The notes beneath the pieces are model-generated. The model was not told the origin of the DNA, searched no databases, and saw only the letters and a list, made by a program, of their open reading frames with translations. Positions 32,742 to 40,348 of a stretch of DNA of 45,756 nucleotides are shown here, piece after piece; the first letter of the stretch is position 1; the number at the start of each line of letters is the position of its first letter. Origin of the DNA: Bacillus sp. AFS006103. Lineage in GTDB: Bacteria; Bacillota; Bacilli; Bacillales; Cytobacillaceae. Position numbers and translations under genes: made by a program. The stretch is taken from assembly GCA_002559145.1 (NCBI GenBank), contig NTXX01000082.1, forward strand, positions 1 through 45,756. Reading direction: 5' to 3'.

Positions 32742-32836
32742 ATATTCTTCACCCCTAGAGCATGTCTCCTTAGTTTATCCAATTAAGCTGAAAAAAAAAG
32801 AAACCTTTTTTATTGTTTACTTCCAGTAGACTCTCC

Positions 32837-32985
32837 CCATTTACCGCTGAAGAAACTTTTTCCTTTAGACGGGAAATGAAACGGCTCTCCATTTACCGTC
32901 GAGGCAATTTTTACCTTTGAATGGTAAATGGAAGGCTCCTCCATTTACCCCAGGGGAAAATTTTTCCTATAGACGGGAAATGAAA
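32837..32985. repeat. 52-bp tandem repeat of inverted words (CCATTTACC / GG(T/G)AAATG)
   Basis: CCATTTACC starts at 32837, 32889 and 32941, exactly 52 bp apart (five helical turns). Each unit also has a T(T/A)CC...GG(G/T)AAATG inverted pair, so hairpins can form; unit 2 has a perfect ATTTACC/GGTAAAT pair. It lies between two leftward genes. Confidence 0.9.
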
Positions 32986-33065
32986 TAGTAGAACAAAGGC
33001 CAATCTCATTAGGGAGATTGGCCTGTACACCCCACACGGACAAATAAGTAAATTTGTCCATTAAC

Positions 33066-33078
33066 GGTGCCTGACACC
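33066..33078. repeat. Dispersed 13-mer GGTGCCTGACACC
   Basis: Intact copy, preceded by GGACAAA-taagta-TTTGTCC-type hairpin at about 33039-33060. It lies 33 bp beyond the stop of the broken reductase gene. Confidence 0.85.
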
Positions 33079-33110
33079 AAGATGAAACTAAGGATGGAAT
33101 CAAAGTTAAT

Positions 33111-33918
33111 TTAAAACTCAAAATTATCAGGGTCCGGGCCGACGCGGTGGTTTTGGTTTAGGTTATCGATTAATTGCATGTCCTCTTGTGAGAGGTCAAA
33201 GTCGAATACTTGAGAGTTATCGATGATTCGATGTTCTTTTGTTGATTTAGGAATGGTGACGACGCCATTTTGCAGATCCCAGCGCAAGATAATTTGGGCG
33301 ACAGATTTATTGTATTTTACAGCGATTCCTGCCAAAACTTCATTGTCTATCAGTTGACCTTGCATTAATGGTGACCAGGCTTCCAGTTGAATCCCCTGTT
33401 CACGGCAGAATGCTTGGACTTCTTTTTGAGTTAAGCGCGGATGGTATTCGACTTGGTTTACCATCGGCTTGATTTCGGCATCCTTCATCAGGTCTTCCAA
33501 GTGGTGAACTTGGAAATTGCTAACCCCAATCGCTCTCACTCGGCCCTCTTCGTAAAGTGTTTCTAACGCTCTCCACGCTTCCTTGTATTTTCCGGCCACT
33601 GGCCAATGAATTAGGTACAGGTCCAAGTAGTCTAAACCTAGTTTATCTAGACTGGTTTGATACGCCGCTAACGTTGATTCGTAGCCAAGATCGGCATTCC
33701 AAGCCTTCGATGTGACGAATAAGTCTTCTCGTGAGAAGCCCGATTCCTTAATCCCTTGTCCAACTCCCTCTTCGTCATCATAGATGGCCGCTGTATCAAT
33801 GCTGCGGTAGCCATGTTCGATCGCCGTTTTCACCGCGTTCACTAACTCAGGTCCTTCCTCTACTTTAAAGATTTTTTACTCCGTTATTTAGTGTGGTTGT
33901 ACTTTGCAAGTTGTTCAT
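33111..33918 (-). pseudogene. Aldo/keto reductase gene with N-terminal deletion/frameshift
   Basis: An AGGAGG site and ATG at 33918 start MNNLQSTTTLNNGVK, the normal opening of a Bacillus AKR (glyoxal/methylglyoxal reductase type), but the frame then stops (NL-stop). In the next frame the protein resumes at FKVEEGPELVNAVKT and runs to the end. Comparison with the family (GVKMPxxGLGxFKVxEG) shows that about 20 bp coding MPWxGLGx are missing at about 33866-33877. The rest keeps Asp/Tyr (DTAAIYDDE), Lys (VTSKAW) and His (LIHWP) of the catalytic tetrad. A restart at GTG 33842 gives 243 residues lacking the first strand and cofactor loop, so function is doubtful. Confidence 0.8.
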
Positions 33919-34082
33919 TTTGTTGTTCCTCCTCGTGATTTAAGTTGTTCATGTATCCTTAGCGTGATTGTTTTACAAAAATTTGTTATTTTTAGCTTTA
34001 GTACAGAAAGTTATCATAAAGATTACTGCTTTTATCTACTATCAAGCTCTAGGTTGCCAAATCGAAGTGTAAAATTACACCT

Positions 34083-34172
34083 TATCAGCGGAATTTAGGA
34101 TATATCAGCGATGCCAGGTCATTCATCAGCGGAAAATTCAATATATCAGCGAAAATCAAGGATTTATCAGCG
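34083..34172 (+). repeat. Phased array, 5 x ATCAGCG at 20/21 bp
   Basis: ATCAGCG starts at 34084, 34104, 34125, 34145 and 34166: spacings of 20, 21, 20, 21 (mean 20.5). All copies are on the + strand. It lies between two leftward genes (start of the reductase, end of the MFS gene). Confidence 0.9.
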
Positions 34173-34209
34173 AATCAAAAAATTAAGTTTAATTACTCAT
34201 CTGTCCACC

Positions 34210-35457
34210 TCAGGAGGATAGATGTGTTTTAGTGGTGCCTGACACCATTGCAGATGACACCACAGATGACTCCATTGCAGTATCTTTCCGCTCCAGCGCT
34301 CGGCTCACCCCTGTGAGGATGGCGGCTGCCAGTACCATTAGGGCTCCGATCCAAGTGGTGTGGATGAGGCCGATGGAGTCGGTGATGATACCACCTAAGT
34401 AGGAACCGATTGCGATCCCAGCGTTGAATGCGGCAATGTTGAGGGCGGATGCGACATCGACGGCACTAGGGACGTAGCGTTCCGCGAGGATGACGACGTA
34501 TACTTGCAGTCCTGGAACGTTCATGAAAGCAAGTAAGCCCATCAAAATAATCGTAATGAGGCCCGCGATTTTGAACGGTGCCGTGAACATTAGGACTAAC
34601 AGCACAACTGCTTGGACGATAAACATATAGAGTAGTGAACCTATCGGATTGCGGTTGGAGAGCTTGCCGCCCATCATATTGCCTAGCGCGATCGCCAATC
34701 CGTAGGCCAGTAAAATAATTGCGATTGATCCTTCTTTAAAACCAGTTATTTCCTGTAGCAATGGTGACAAATAAGTAAAGACAACAAATGTCCCGCCATA
34801 CCCCAGGGCCGTGATGGCGAATAAAAGTAGGAGTCGGCCATTGGTTAAGAGCTTGAACTGATCTCGAGTGCTCGTTCGGGTTCCTTTTTTCAAAAAGGAA
34901 GGTATTAAAGACCAGTTGGCGATAAAGCCGATGATTCCAACGATGACTATGAGGATGAAGGCAAGCCTCCAGCCATATTGTTGGCCAATGAATGTTCCAA
35001 ACGGGACACCAGTGACGGTGGCAACGGTGAGGCCAGAGAACATGATGGATATCGCACTGGCACGCCGGTTGGCCGGGACGAGGTCAGCGGCGATGGTGGA
35101 GCCGATCGACATGAAGACGCCGTGCGATAGTGCGGAAATCACGCGGGCCGCGAGCAAGACGTTGATGGTTGTGGCGCTTGCGGCGATTCCGTTACCGATG
35201 ATAAAGACGATCATGATCCAAAGTAAAAGGATCTTGCGTGACATTCTCGATGTGAGTGATGTTAGGACTGGTGCTCCGAATGTGACCCCGAGTGCGTAGA
35301 GGGAGACTGTTAGTCCTGCGGTTGTGACGGGAATGTGCAAATCCTCGGCGATGAGCGGCAGCAGGCCGACACTGATAAATTCGGTAGTTCCGATTGCGAA
35401 GGCGCTGACGGCTAGGGCCAGTAATGCGAATGTGCTTTGCTGTTTATTTAAAGGCAT
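34210..35457 (-). CDS. ytbD: MFS efflux transporter, YtbD/AraJ-like
   Basis: A 415-residue major facilitator protein with 12 membrane helices, of the DHA1 AraJ/YdhP-like group. The N-terminus FALLALAVSAFAIGTTEFISVGLLPLIA and the R-x-x-x-R-type loop TSRMSRK are typical; the family exports drugs, sugars or purine-like compounds. It is divergent from an HxlR regulator, exactly as ytbD/ytcD in B. subtilis. AGGAGG precedes the ATG. The last 20 or so residues (ESSVVSSAMVSGTTKTHLSS) are unlike a transporter tail and include the dispersed 13-mer at 34234-34246. Confidence 0.9.
   Translation of the reverse strand: MPLNKQQSTFALLALAVSAFAIGTTEFISVGLLPLIAEDLHIPVTTAGLTVSLYALGVTFGAPVLTSLTSRMSRKILLLWIMIVFIIGNGIAASATTINVLLAARVISALSHGVFMSIGSTIAADLVPANRRASAISIMFSGLTVATVTGVPFGTFIGQQYGWRLAFILIVIVGIIGFIANWSLIPSFLKKGTRTSTRDQFKLLTNGRLLLLFAITALGYGGTFVVFTYLSPLLQEITGFKEGSIAIILLAYGLAIALGNMMGGKLSNRNPIGSLLYMFIVQAVVLLVLMFTAPFKIAGLITIILMGLLAFMNVPGLQVYVVILAERYVPSAVDVASALNIAAFNAGIAIGSYLGGIITDSIGLIHTTWIGALMVLAAAILTGVSRALERKDTAMESSVVSSAMVSGTTKTHLSS
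34234..34246. repeat. Dispersed 13-mer inside the 3' end of the MFS gene
   Basis: GGTGCCTGACACC read on the minus strand encodes MVSGTT near the C-terminus. It suggests that the repeat landed at the end of the gene and changed its tail. Confidence 0.8.
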
Positions 35458-35557
35458 GAATTTTCCTCCTCAGTTGTGTAGGTTTATTTAAAAAGGTATG
35501 CTTGTTTTCATCCGGCAAATGTTATTATGGGGGATATGAGATATTACCGGAAGTACG

Positions 35558-35569
35558 CACTTTAAAGTG
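35558..35569. promoter_or_regulatory. 12-bp palindrome CACTTTAAAGTG
   Basis: Perfect palindrome between the divergent transporter and regulator genes, a candidate operator for the HxlR protein. Confidence 0.5.
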
Positions 35570-35589
35570 ATATAGGTACCCCAAGGTGC

Positions 35590-35615
35590 TATAGGAACTA
35601 TTTGGTTCCTATAAT
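35590..35615 (+). promoter_or_regulatory. Inverted repeat TATAGGAAC/GTTCCTATA overlapping -10 of the HxlR gene
   Basis: Two 9-bp arms (35590-35598 and 35605-35613) with a 6-bp gap; the right arm runs into TATAAT at 35610-35615. Such an overlap suggests autorepression by the HxlR-type protein. Confidence 0.6.
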
Positions 35616-35649
35616 CCTTGCTGAACGTGAATTGAGGAGGAAGATGAAA

Positions 35650-36021
35650 ATGGAAAAGAAGAAATATAATATATCAGTTGAGGCGACGCTGGAGGTAATA
35701 GGCGGGAAGTGGAAGTGTGTCATTCTCTGCCATTTGACGCATGGGAAGAAGCGGACGAGTGAGTTAAAGCGGCTGATGCCAAATATTACACAGAAGATGC
35801 TAACGCAGCAGCTGCGTGAACTGGAGGAGGACGGCGTGATTAATCGGTTTATTTATAATCAGATTCCGCCGAAGGTTGAGTATGAGCTGAGTGAGTACGG
35901 CCGGAGTCTGGAGGGGATTCTGAATTCGCTCTGTACCTGGGGTGAAAGTCATATAGTGAAGGTATACGGGGATAAGTTTTCAGTCCTTGAGGAAAATGTC
36001 TTGAATGATCATCTTAAATAG
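35650..36021 (+). CDS. ytcD: HxlR family winged-helix regulator, YtcD-like
   Basis: A 123-residue regulator with the HxlR domain: VEATLEVIGGKWKCVILCHLTHGKKRTSELKR, then MPNITQKMLTQQLRELEEDGVINR and the wing VEYELSEYG. These proteins bind inverted repeats as dimers and often respond to reactive chemicals. I choose ATG 35650, 9 nt after AGGAGG; ATG 35644 is too close and the longer frame has no RBS. It is divergent from the MFS transporter, whose expression it probably controls, as in the ytbD/ytcD pair. Confidence 0.88.
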   Translation: MEKKKYNISVEATLEVIGGKWKCVILCHLTHGKKRTSELKRLMPNITQKMLTQQLRELEEDGVINRFIYNQIPPKVEYELSEYGRSLEGILNSLCTWGESHIVKVYGDKFSVLEENVLNDHLK

Positions 36022-36045
36022 ATAGTGCTAATAGTGTTTTCGGTC

Positions 36046-36106
36046 GGTGGCAGGCACCAATTTCTGCATTATACTCGTGATAATGAAGTTTTCGGTGTCA
36101 GGCACC
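36046..36106. repeat. Two dispersed 13-mers (one variant)
   Basis: GGTGGCAGGCACC at 36046-36058 and GGTGTCAGGCACC at 36094-36106, 48 bp apart, both followed by AATTT. They lie between convergent genes. The next terminator also contains a CTGACAC/GTGCCAG stem. Confidence 0.85.
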
Positions 36107-36121
36107 AATTTTCATAAGGGT

Positions 36122-36161
36122 CCAAAAAAAAGACCTGACACTTTTTTTGTGCCAGATCTTG
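36122..36161 (-). terminator. Terminator of the 3D-domain protein gene
   Basis: AGATCTGGCAC pairs with GTGTCAGGTCT and is followed by eight T on the minus strand. The stem contains half of the dispersed 13-mer on each side, so the repeat may have been recruited as a terminator. Confidence 0.85.
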
Positions 36162-36180
36162 TACTTATGGGATGAAACTT

Positions 36181-37317
36181 CTAGTCTAGGACAATAATCT
36201 TCACGGTTCTTCTGCCCCATTGTAATGCTTTTGATCTAGTTGGCACTAACACGTCAATTTTATGACCTTTAATTGCGCCGCCTGTGTCACCGGCAACGGC
36301 GATGCCGTATCCTTCCACCCAGACTTTACTTCCAAGCGGAATGACTCTTGGGTCAACGGCAATCAATTTCATATTCGGATGTTTACGAATATTGTAGCCA
36401 GCGGCGGTAATGTGATAGGACTCTTCCGGACTATATGCTGTGGCGGTGACATACATTTCTTTACCGCTTACGGCTGTGTTTGTATTTGTATTCGTATTCG
36501 TATTTGTATTGCTTTCATCAGCTCGAGCTGATTTTGTTTTCGGAGCGTTGGCCGCTTCTTGTTCATTTTTAATTTGTGCCTGAATTTCTCTCAGTTGTGA
36601 TTCAACGCCTGCTTTTTCTTGCTCCGCCTGCGTCATTTGTTGAAGGATTTGATTGTATTTTTGCTGCATTACGGTTAAAGATTGTTGGCGTTTTTGCATG
36701 TTTTGATCAAGATCATTTTGCTGTTTCGAAAGCTTCTCTTGGTCTCCTAATAATACTTGTTCTTGTCTATCAATCTCTTTTTTATCATTTTCAATCTGCT
36801 GCAGGTCTTCCTTCTGGGATCCTAAGATGTCTTTATCCGCATCCATCAGGGTTGAAACAGCGCTCGCGCGTTGGATAAAATCTGAGATACTATCAGACTC
36901 GAAGAATAAGTTAATCATCACATCGATGGAATCATTTTGTTGAAGTGCGACGGCCCGCTGCTTCATGATTCCTGTCCGAGCAAGAATTGTATCTTCGAGG
37001 GCGACAATTTCTTGTTTCTTTTTTTCAATCAGTTGGTTTGTTTCGTCTATTTTTTGCTGCGTGTTCGCCATTACCTCTTTGTTTTTTGTAATCTCACTGT
37101 AAAGAGAGTTCAATTCTTGTTTAATTTTATCTATTTCTTGATTAACGGTTTGCTTTTCTTGGGCTTTTTGCTCCACCATTTTTTGTTTCTGTTCTAGCTG
37201 CTGCTTCGCGTTATGTAGGTCTTCACTGCTTGTTTGTGCATATGTAACCATAGACCCCGTTACTGATAGCATGATGGTAAGTAACACGAGAATGATACGC
37301 TTTTTTGTCGTTTGCAT
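36181..37317 (-). CDS. Secreted coiled-coil protein with 3D domain, cell wall hydrolase-like
   Basis: I choose ATG 37317, 8 nt after AAAGGAG; the longer frame adds 18 residues without an RBS. The 378-residue product has a signal peptide (1-27), a long coiled-coil region (about 30-255, rich in Gln, Lys, Glu), a linker with NT repeats (SNTNTNTNTNTNTA, about 271-284) and a C-terminal 3D domain (about 295-378; AVDPRVIPLGSKVWVEGYG, AGDTGGAIKGHKIDV with the three conserved Asp). This domain occurs in MltA-like and YocH-type peptidoglycan enzymes; the coiled coil resembles the N-terminus of CwlO/PcsB. It probably acts in cell wall turnover. Confidence 0.88.
   Translation of the reverse strand: MQTTKKRIILVLLTIMLSVTGSMVTYAQTSSEDLHNAKQQLEQKQKMVEQKAQEKQTVNQEIDKIKQELNSLYSEITKNKEVMANTQQKIDETNQLIEKKKQEIVALEDTILARTGIMKQRAVALQQNDSIDVMINLFFESDSISDFIQRASAVSTLMDADKDILGSQKEDLQQIENDKKEIDRQEQVLLGDQEKLSKQQNDLDQNMQKRQQSLTVMQQKYNQILQQMTQAEQEKAGVESQLREIQAQIKNEQEAANAPKTKSARADESNTNTNTNTNTNTAVSGKEMYVTATAYSPEESYHITAAGYNIRKHPNMKLIAVDPRVIPLGSKVWVEGYGIAVAGDTGGAIKGHKIDVLVPTRSKALQWGRRTVKIIVLD
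36475..36512. repeat. Hexanucleotide microsatellite coding (NT)n
   Basis: GTATTY repeated about six times in the linker of the 3D protein gene. Slippage would change linker length in steps of two residues without a frameshift. Confidence 0.75.
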
Positions 37318-37674
37318 ACGCTTTCTCCTTTCCTTAGTACTCTTATTTATACCAGAAGAATATGCCAGCAATGTTACAAAAAGATTAAAAGTACATCACT
37401 TTTTGTCTTATTGCAATAAATAGTGTCATTTCTGTGTCATAAAAGTGTCAACTTTTTTGAGGGAGATGTCAGTTGTAGGTGGCGTTTTTTGGAGGTGGAA
37501 TTTTTTGATTTCATTTTGGTGTCAGCCACCAGGTGGTGGAAAATTGCCTGAAATAAAAAAAAGGAACCGAAAAATCCTTCGGAACCTTGTTTATCGTTTG
37601 TGTTGTCAGGAACCAGTGATGCAGTAAGGCGAACCATAACTATTGCTTCCTCCATATTTTACAACAAAATCCCT
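37318..37674. other. Intergenic region without a convincing gene
   Basis: It holds upstream signals of the 3D-domain gene, a variant 13-mer (GGTGTCAGCCACC, 37518-37530) and a leftward terminator-like hairpin (37554-37588). Open frames here have no RBS. Confidence 0.5.
37554..37588 (-). terminator. Leftward terminator
   Basis: AAGG-AA-CCGAA pairs with TTCGG-AA-CCTT (internal AA/AA loop) with eight T on the minus strand. It probably ends the transcript of the gene at 37675-38094. Confidence 0.6.
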
Positions 37675-38094
37675 TTATCTTCTCCTTTCCTCCTTTAACT
37701 TCTTATACTCCGATAACGTGTACGCTTTTCTCGCTTTTGTTAGTCGCTTTTTACCATTCGGAAATATGGCTAAAAAGGAAACCCTATTATCTTCTTTTAT
37801 TGCAAAATGATGGAGGAGCTCGAACACCTCTTTTTCGGTTAGTTCGTTATTTTCTTTAACAATTTGTAGCGAATGACTATGACGGTCGTAGCTGATATGA
37901 ATATTGGAATTATAAATTTGGATAGGAATGATTGCTTTTTTGTTAAAAGGGATGGATTGATAGGGAGAATCCTCTGTTGTGTGGGGCGACTGGGTTGCGA
38001 GTTGCACAGCATCGAAAAAGCTTGGTTTACTTTTGACCTCAACTTGTTGCTTGTTGTATTGCTCACCGATAAATACTATTGAGTTTTTTTCCAC
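37675..38094 (-). CDS. Uncharacterised soluble protein (139 aa)
   Basis: The likely start is GTG 38094, 10 nt after GGAGGT. The product has an N-terminal IVFIGEQYNKQQVEVK, a middle with IPIQIYNSNIHISYDRHSHSLQIV and a Lys/Arg-rich C-terminus (GKKRLTKARKAYTLSEYKKLKEERRR). No membrane segment or known domain. It is divergent from the Xre regulator and may be controlled by it. TTCGACA at 38144-38150 is a possible Spo0A box. Confidence 0.6.
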   Translation of the reverse strand: MEKNSIVFIGEQYNKQQVEVKSKPSFFDAVQLATQSPHTTEDSPYQSIPFNKKAIIPIQIYNSNIHISYDRHSHSLQIVKENNELTEKEVFELLHHFAIKEDNRVSFLAIFPNGKKRLTKARKAYTLSEYKKLKEERRR

Positions 38095-38228
38095 AAAAAT
38101 AACTACCTCCAAATATTACAATTTTTTACACTGACTATCATTATTCGACAATAATTCCTTAATTCCTTTAATGAAATTATCCACCAGGTCATATTCTGTC
38201 GATAGTGTGCAGTTTTTTCACAGAAATC

Positions 38229-38240
38229 ATTGTGCACAAT
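38229..38240. promoter_or_regulatory. 12-bp palindrome ATTGTGCACAAT
   Basis: Perfect palindrome between the divergent genes at 37675 and 38315, a candidate operator for the Xre-type protein. Confidence 0.45.
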
Positions 38241-38314
38241 TCTCACAATCAAACCTAACACTTCTGTTTCTCGTTAAGTTAAACCTATGAATTGTTTGAT
38301 TGGCGGTGAATTGG

Positions 38315-38728
38315 ATGTCTTTATCGGAAAAATTAAGGGAATTACGCGACAACCGAAATTGGTCCCAGCAAACACTTGCGGATATGATGAGGATGGATCG
38401 ATCCACAGTTAGTCGCTACGAAACGGGTAGAAGTATTCCCAACTATCAAACGGTGGTTCGATTTGCTGAAATTTATCAGGTGGATAAGGAATATTTAGTG
38501 GAGGAACTCGACCAACTACTGCCTAAAACGGAGGGGTCTGGATTTATCGCTAAGGAGACCAGCGATGATCGCGATTTGTTGATTATTAACCAGTTTCTTC
38601 AGAATGAACCTGATTTTAAAATGGCCCTCATAGAACTTTATCTCATGCCGCCCAAGCGGAGGTCCTTTTACATTGATTCATTTATTAGCCAGATTAAAGT
38701 CAATAAGCATCATAAGGATAAATTTTAG
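38315..38728 (+). CDS. Xre family transcriptional regulator
   Basis: A 137-residue protein with an N-terminal Cro/C1-type helix-turn-helix (about 2-58): LSEKLRELRDNRNWSQQTLADMMRMDRSTVSRYETGRSIPNYQTVVRFAEIYQV, followed by a helical C-terminal region (LLIINQFLQNEPDFKMALIELYLMPPKRRSFYIDSFISQI). ATG 38315 follows GGCGGTGA; the longer frame from TTG 38300 overlaps this RBS. Target genes unknown, but the divergent neighbour and the palindrome in between are likely. Confidence 0.9.
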   Translation: MSLSEKLRELRDNRNWSQQTLADMMRMDRSTVSRYETGRSIPNYQTVVRFAEIYQVDKEYLVEELDQLLPKTEGSGFIAKETSDDRDLLIINQFLQNEPDFKMALIELYLMPPKRRSFYIDSFISQIKVNKHHKDKF

Positions 38729-38769
38729 GAAAAAGGGATGTTTAAGTTCCTGCTGTATAAACAACAAAG

Positions 38770-38800
38770 AAGCCGCTGATAAGTTCAGCGGCCTCTTAAA
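38770..38800. terminator. Hairpin after the Xre gene
   Basis: GCCGCTGA/TCAGCGGC, 8-bp perfect stem with a 5-nt loop, but weak T-run (CTCTT). May act as terminator on the plus strand. Confidence 0.5.
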
Positions 38801-38860
38801 AAAAAACAGGGGGGTTTTTATATTAGTTTATCCCGTTAAAATGGTTTTATACATGTAAAC

Positions 38861-38888
38861 AAAAAAAACCGGCAAACGGCAGCCGGAA
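38861..38888 (-). terminator. Leftward terminator after ssbB unit
   Basis: CCGGC/GCCGG stem followed by eight T on the minus strand, 130 bp beyond the stop at 39021. Confidence 0.7.
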
Positions 38889-39020
38889 TAGTGGAGATGA
38901 AACACGAAGATGTGGTTGATTTTCTCTATCAAAATAGTCAGTTGCGGGGATATTTTTTAAAAAATAGTTGCCGGGAAGCTTGATATTGCATGCAACCGAG
39001 GCATTTTTTTTGAATATCAC

Positions 39021-39230
39021 TTAAAATCGTAAAGGAATGTTTTGTGAAGATTCATGTGGATATGTGGAGTACATTCTGATGAGGTTGTCTCTTTTCTTCA
39101 TTTCATTTTGTTGTTCCTTAATGACCCATTCCAACTGGCTGACGCGCCTTTGGAGGCTATCGACGTTTTTATTTGCATTTCCAACCATTTTTATTAAGCT
39201 TTCCAGTAATTGCTCAAGGTTCCTGGCCAT
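39021..39230 (-). CDS. Small coiled-coil protein (69 aa) downstream of ssbB
   Basis: ATG 39230 follows the ssbB stop by 7 bp with GGGGGAT as RBS, which overlaps the end of ssbB; so it is cotranscribed. The product begins MARNLEQLLESLIKMVGNANKNVDSLQRRVSQLEWVIKEQQNEMKKRDNL, a strong heptad-type helix, likely an oligomer. No known family; its close link with ssbB suggests a DNA-related or structural role by inference. Confidence 0.7.
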   Translation of the reverse strand: MARNLEQLLESLIKMVGNANKNVDSLQRRVSQLEWVIKEQQNEMKKRDNLIRMYSTYPHESSQNIPLRF

Positions 39231-39237
39231 TTCATAG

Positions 39238-39624
39238 TTATCCCCCAATTGCCACTTCCTCCTTTTTCGGCTCAGGATCAGGCGCAGGCACCGTCTCACT
39301 ATGCGGCTTTGAGCTTAGGAAGCGGACCGTTTCAGCGATAACCTCCGTCACATATACCCTTTTTCCCTCTTTATTATCGTAATTCCGGGTTTGCAACCTT
39401 CCAGTAATCCCTACAACTGACCCTTTACGGCAATATTGGCTCGTATTTTCCGCCGCCCTCCGCCAAAGAGTACACTGAACGAAATCCGCCTCAATTTCGC
39501 CGTTTTGATTGCGAAAGTGACGTGTCACCGCTAAAGTGATGTGGGCCACTGGCGTTCCTTCTGATGTCTTGTTTAGCTCAGGGTCTCGCGTCAATCGGCC
39601 AACAAGTATGACTTGATTGATCAT
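39238..39624 (-). CDS. ssbB: Single-stranded DNA-binding protein, SsbB type
   Basis: A 128-residue OB-fold SSB: MINQVILVGRLTRDPELNKTSEGTPVAHITLAVTRHFRNQNGEIEADFVQCTLWRRAAEN, then GSVVGITGRLQTRNYDNKEGKRVYVTEVIAETVRFL. It lacks the acidic C-terminal tip (DDDIPF) of the essential SsbA and ends PKKEEVAIGG, as expected for the competence-associated SsbB. Adjacent divergent ywpF is also as in B. subtilis. Start ATG 39624 has an AAGGAG site; the longer frame does not. It protects ssDNA during transformation or repair. Confidence 0.93.
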   Translation of the reverse strand: MINQVILVGRLTRDPELNKTSEGTPVAHITLAVTRHFRNQNGEIEADFVQCTLWRRAAENTSQYCRKGSVVGITGRLQTRNYDNKEGKRVYVTEVIAETVRFLSSKPHSETVPAPDPEPKKEEVAIGG

Positions 39625-39760
39625 TATTTCATCTCCTTCTTTGTTTGATGATGCTATCATATCTTGCAGGTTCAATGGTTGTAAAATCGTGAAATGACCA
39701 TTTTCGGGTTGATTTTTGGAGGATAATAGGTTTATCTTGAGGGTTTTTGTCAAAAAGTGG

Positions 39761-39843
39761 TGTCGATTTTTACAGAAAAGCCTATCTTTGAAATTTCGAC
39801 AAATATTATTCGACATTTGCTTTACCTGAACCTATGTTATAAT
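39761..39843 (+). promoter_or_regulatory. ywpF promoter with Spo0A-box-like words
   Basis: An extended -10 (TGTTATAAT, 39835-39843) is preceded by two TTCGACA words at 39795-39801 and 39809-39815, 14 bp apart, and an opposed TGTCGAT at 39761-39767. These match the 0A box. Spo0A control of ywpF and perhaps ssbB is inferred. Confidence 0.5.
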
Positions 39844-39870
39844 TTAGGAAAAGGAAATCAGGAGGTTGAG

Positions 39871-40299
39871 ATGAAATCTTTTAAATTGTACTCATTAGAT
39901 GTGGTCGAAGATGATGCTTCAGTGGAAGTTCCGTTGGTGGATGGTTTGATTCTCAATAAGGAAGACGAGCGCTCCACCTGGCTGCTTGAGGCGTATACAG
40001 ATTTATCCCTCTATGATTATTTCAAAAAAATTTCCGAGCAAGACCGCGACATTATTGTCGAAGCCGTGATTACCAAGAAGGAAAATGCTCCAGCTTATTT
40101 TCAAACAAAAATTTGCTCATTGACAAAATTTGAAAAACATATTAGCGTTTTGTTGGAAGGTAAAATCCGCCGAAACAAAAGTGATTATTCGGAGCTGTTG
40201 CTTGAAAACCTCCTGCAAAAGGGGTTTGAAGGTCCAGCACTGCTTACTGAGTTCAGGGATAAAATAAAAAGCAAACCAAAGCTGAAAATAAAGTCGTAA
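39871..40299 (+). CDS. ywpF: YwpF family protein
   Basis: A 142-residue soluble protein starting MKSFKLYSLDVVEDD at ATG 39871, 7 nt after AGGAGG. It shows the YwpF pattern: GLILNKEDERSTWLLEAYTD, then VEAVITKKENAPAYFQTKI and LLEGKIRRNKSDYSELLLENLLQKGFEG. Function unknown. The position, divergent from ssbB, is as in B. subtilis. It is followed by a strong terminator. Confidence 0.9.
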   Translation: MKSFKLYSLDVVEDDASVEVPLVDGLILNKEDERSTWLLEAYTDLSLYDYFKKISEQDRDIIVEAVITKKENAPAYFQTKICSLTKFEKHISVLLEGKIRRNKSDYSELLLENLLQKGFEGPALLTEFRDKIKSKPKLKIKS

Positions 40300-40312
40300 T
40301 AGAAGATAGAAG

Positions 40313-40348
40313 AAGGGACCTGGCAGAAAGTTGCCGGTCCCTTTTTTG
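40313..40348 (+). terminator. Terminator of ywpF
   Basis: GGGACC-GGCA pairs with TGCC-GGTCCC and is followed by six T. Confidence 0.92.

Noticed and set aside
37437..37655. 72-aa leftward frame
   Set aside because: No RBS, overlaps a terminator and a 13-mer variant.
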